DNA of 6,291 nt from Rhodospirillaceae bacterium (GTDB taxonomy: Bacteria; Pseudomonadota; Alphaproteobacteria; MPNO01; UBA2964). The DNA is taken from positions 13,207 to 19,497 of the forward strand of contig PBOV01000054.1 in NCBI GenBank assembly GCA_002724505.1, in the 5' to 3' direction. Every line of letters starts with the position of its first letter. Position 1 is the stretch's first letter. A program made the position numbers and the translations under genes. Positions 5,800-6,291 of the stretch are shown here, piece by piece. The notes beneath the pieces were generated by a model. It was not told the origin of the DNA. It did not search any database and worked only from the letters and a program-made list of their open reading frames with translations.

Positions 5800-6291
5800 T
5801 TATCTTTCTAACTCTTTCCGAACAATTGTAGCGCCTTCGACCATCGATTTGAGCTTTCCGTAGGCTGTCGACCGGCTGAGGTATTTCATACCGCAGTCTG
5901 GAGCGACAATTATTTGTTCTGCGGCAACGTAGGCAAGTGCTGTACGGATCCGGTTAGCAACGACTTCAGGCGTTTCAACCGTCTCATCTTCGAGATTTAG
6001 AACTCCCAAGATAATTTGTTTCTTTTGTAGGATATTTAGTGCCGCTGGGTCGAGCGAAGGCTGTGCAGCCTCAACGGAGATTTGGTCGGCGTCACAATCG
6101 GCTAACTCCGGCAAAAAGGAATATCCATTTGGTTTGTCTTTAACTGCGTGGGCATAACCGAAACACATATGGACGGCCGTTGTTTCTCTAGCGCCGTCTA
6201 ATGCCCGATTAATTGCCTTTACGGCATAGCGTTTTGCCTGTTCAGGCCTCGCTTGCATCCATGGTTCGTCTAATTGCACTACGTCAGCGCC
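5800..6291 (-). CDS. Cobalamin-independent methionine synthase (MetE C-terminal-type) family protein, partial
   Basis: Only the last 163 residues are in the window; the frame is open through the right edge and the start lies beyond it. It is the C-terminal catalytic barrel of the MetE type, which uses a zinc-bound thiol as methyl acceptor. All four zinc ligands are in place (numbering from the window edge): H41 and C43 in V-H-M-C, E74 in ISVEAAQ, and C133 in PDCGMK. The QLDEPW run at 6-11 matches the conserved substrate-binding Asp region. Full-length MetE is about 750 aa, but short stand-alone proteins of about 340-370 aa with only this domain are common in proteobacteria, and some appear beside catabolic genes. 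Which form this is cannot be decided here. Its stop is 8 bp from the stop of the convergent crotonase, with no terminator between them. Confidence 0.88.
   Translation of the reverse strand, partial: GADVVQLDEPWMQARPEQAKRYAVKAINRALDGARETTAVHMCFGYAHAVKDKPNGYSFLPELADCDADQISVEAAQPSLDPAALNILQKKQIILGVLNLEDETVETPEVVANRIRTALAYVAAEQIIVAPDCGMKYLSRSTAYGKLKSMVEGATIVRKELER

Noticed and set aside
1..6291. tRNA, rRNA, CRISPR arrays, insertion sequences and long direct repeats
   Set aside because: None were seen; apart from 140 bp at 4723-4862 the window is almost fully coding, with no stretch over 300 bp lacking a gene.

Overview
The window looks like a catabolic and transport segment from a bacterium, most plausibly a marine-type alphaproteobacterium. 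The basis is a complete three-gene TRAP transporter, the PF06684 and enamidase-type families, mid-range G+C judged by eye, and family resemblance. No rRNA or other phylogenetic marker is present, so the taxonomy is a soft inference.

Layout, left to right. Positions 20-2926 (+) hold a tripartite TRAP transporter in the order dctP-dctQ-dctM, with 31-bp and 2-bp gaps; its promoter lies left of the window. Positions 2938-4722 (-) hold a two-gene operon that converges on dctM with only 11 bp between stops. Its first gene (3526-4722) is a cyclic amidohydrolase of the enamidase type, the family that opens the 6-oxo-tetrahydronicotinate ring in anaerobic nicotinate breakdown. Its second gene (2938-3513) is an 'amino acid synthesis' PF06684 (AA_synth) protein. 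Positions 4723-4862 are a divergent control region with a good sigma70-like promoter for the minus-strand operon and an inverted repeat over its -35 box. Positions 4863-5791 (+) hold a crotonase-fold protein close to hydroxycinnamoyl-CoA hydratase/lyase, broken by an apparent one-base deletion near its N-terminus and carrying a Lys/Arg-rich C-terminal tail. Positions 5800-6291 (-) hold the C-terminal part of a cobalamin-independent methionine synthase (MetE-type) protein that continues past the right edge.

Taken together, this reads as an uptake-and-degradation cluster. The TRAP system would import a carboxylated compound, the amidohydrolase/AA_synth pair would act on a C-N bond (a lactam, cyclic enamide or related ring), and the CoA-dependent crotonase would process a downstream acyl-CoA. 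The substrate is not identifiable from sequence. The most unusual points are that two of the six metal-ligand positions expected in enamidase are changed in the amidohydrolase (His to Gln and Glu to Lys), and that the crotonase gene needs one added A to read through.
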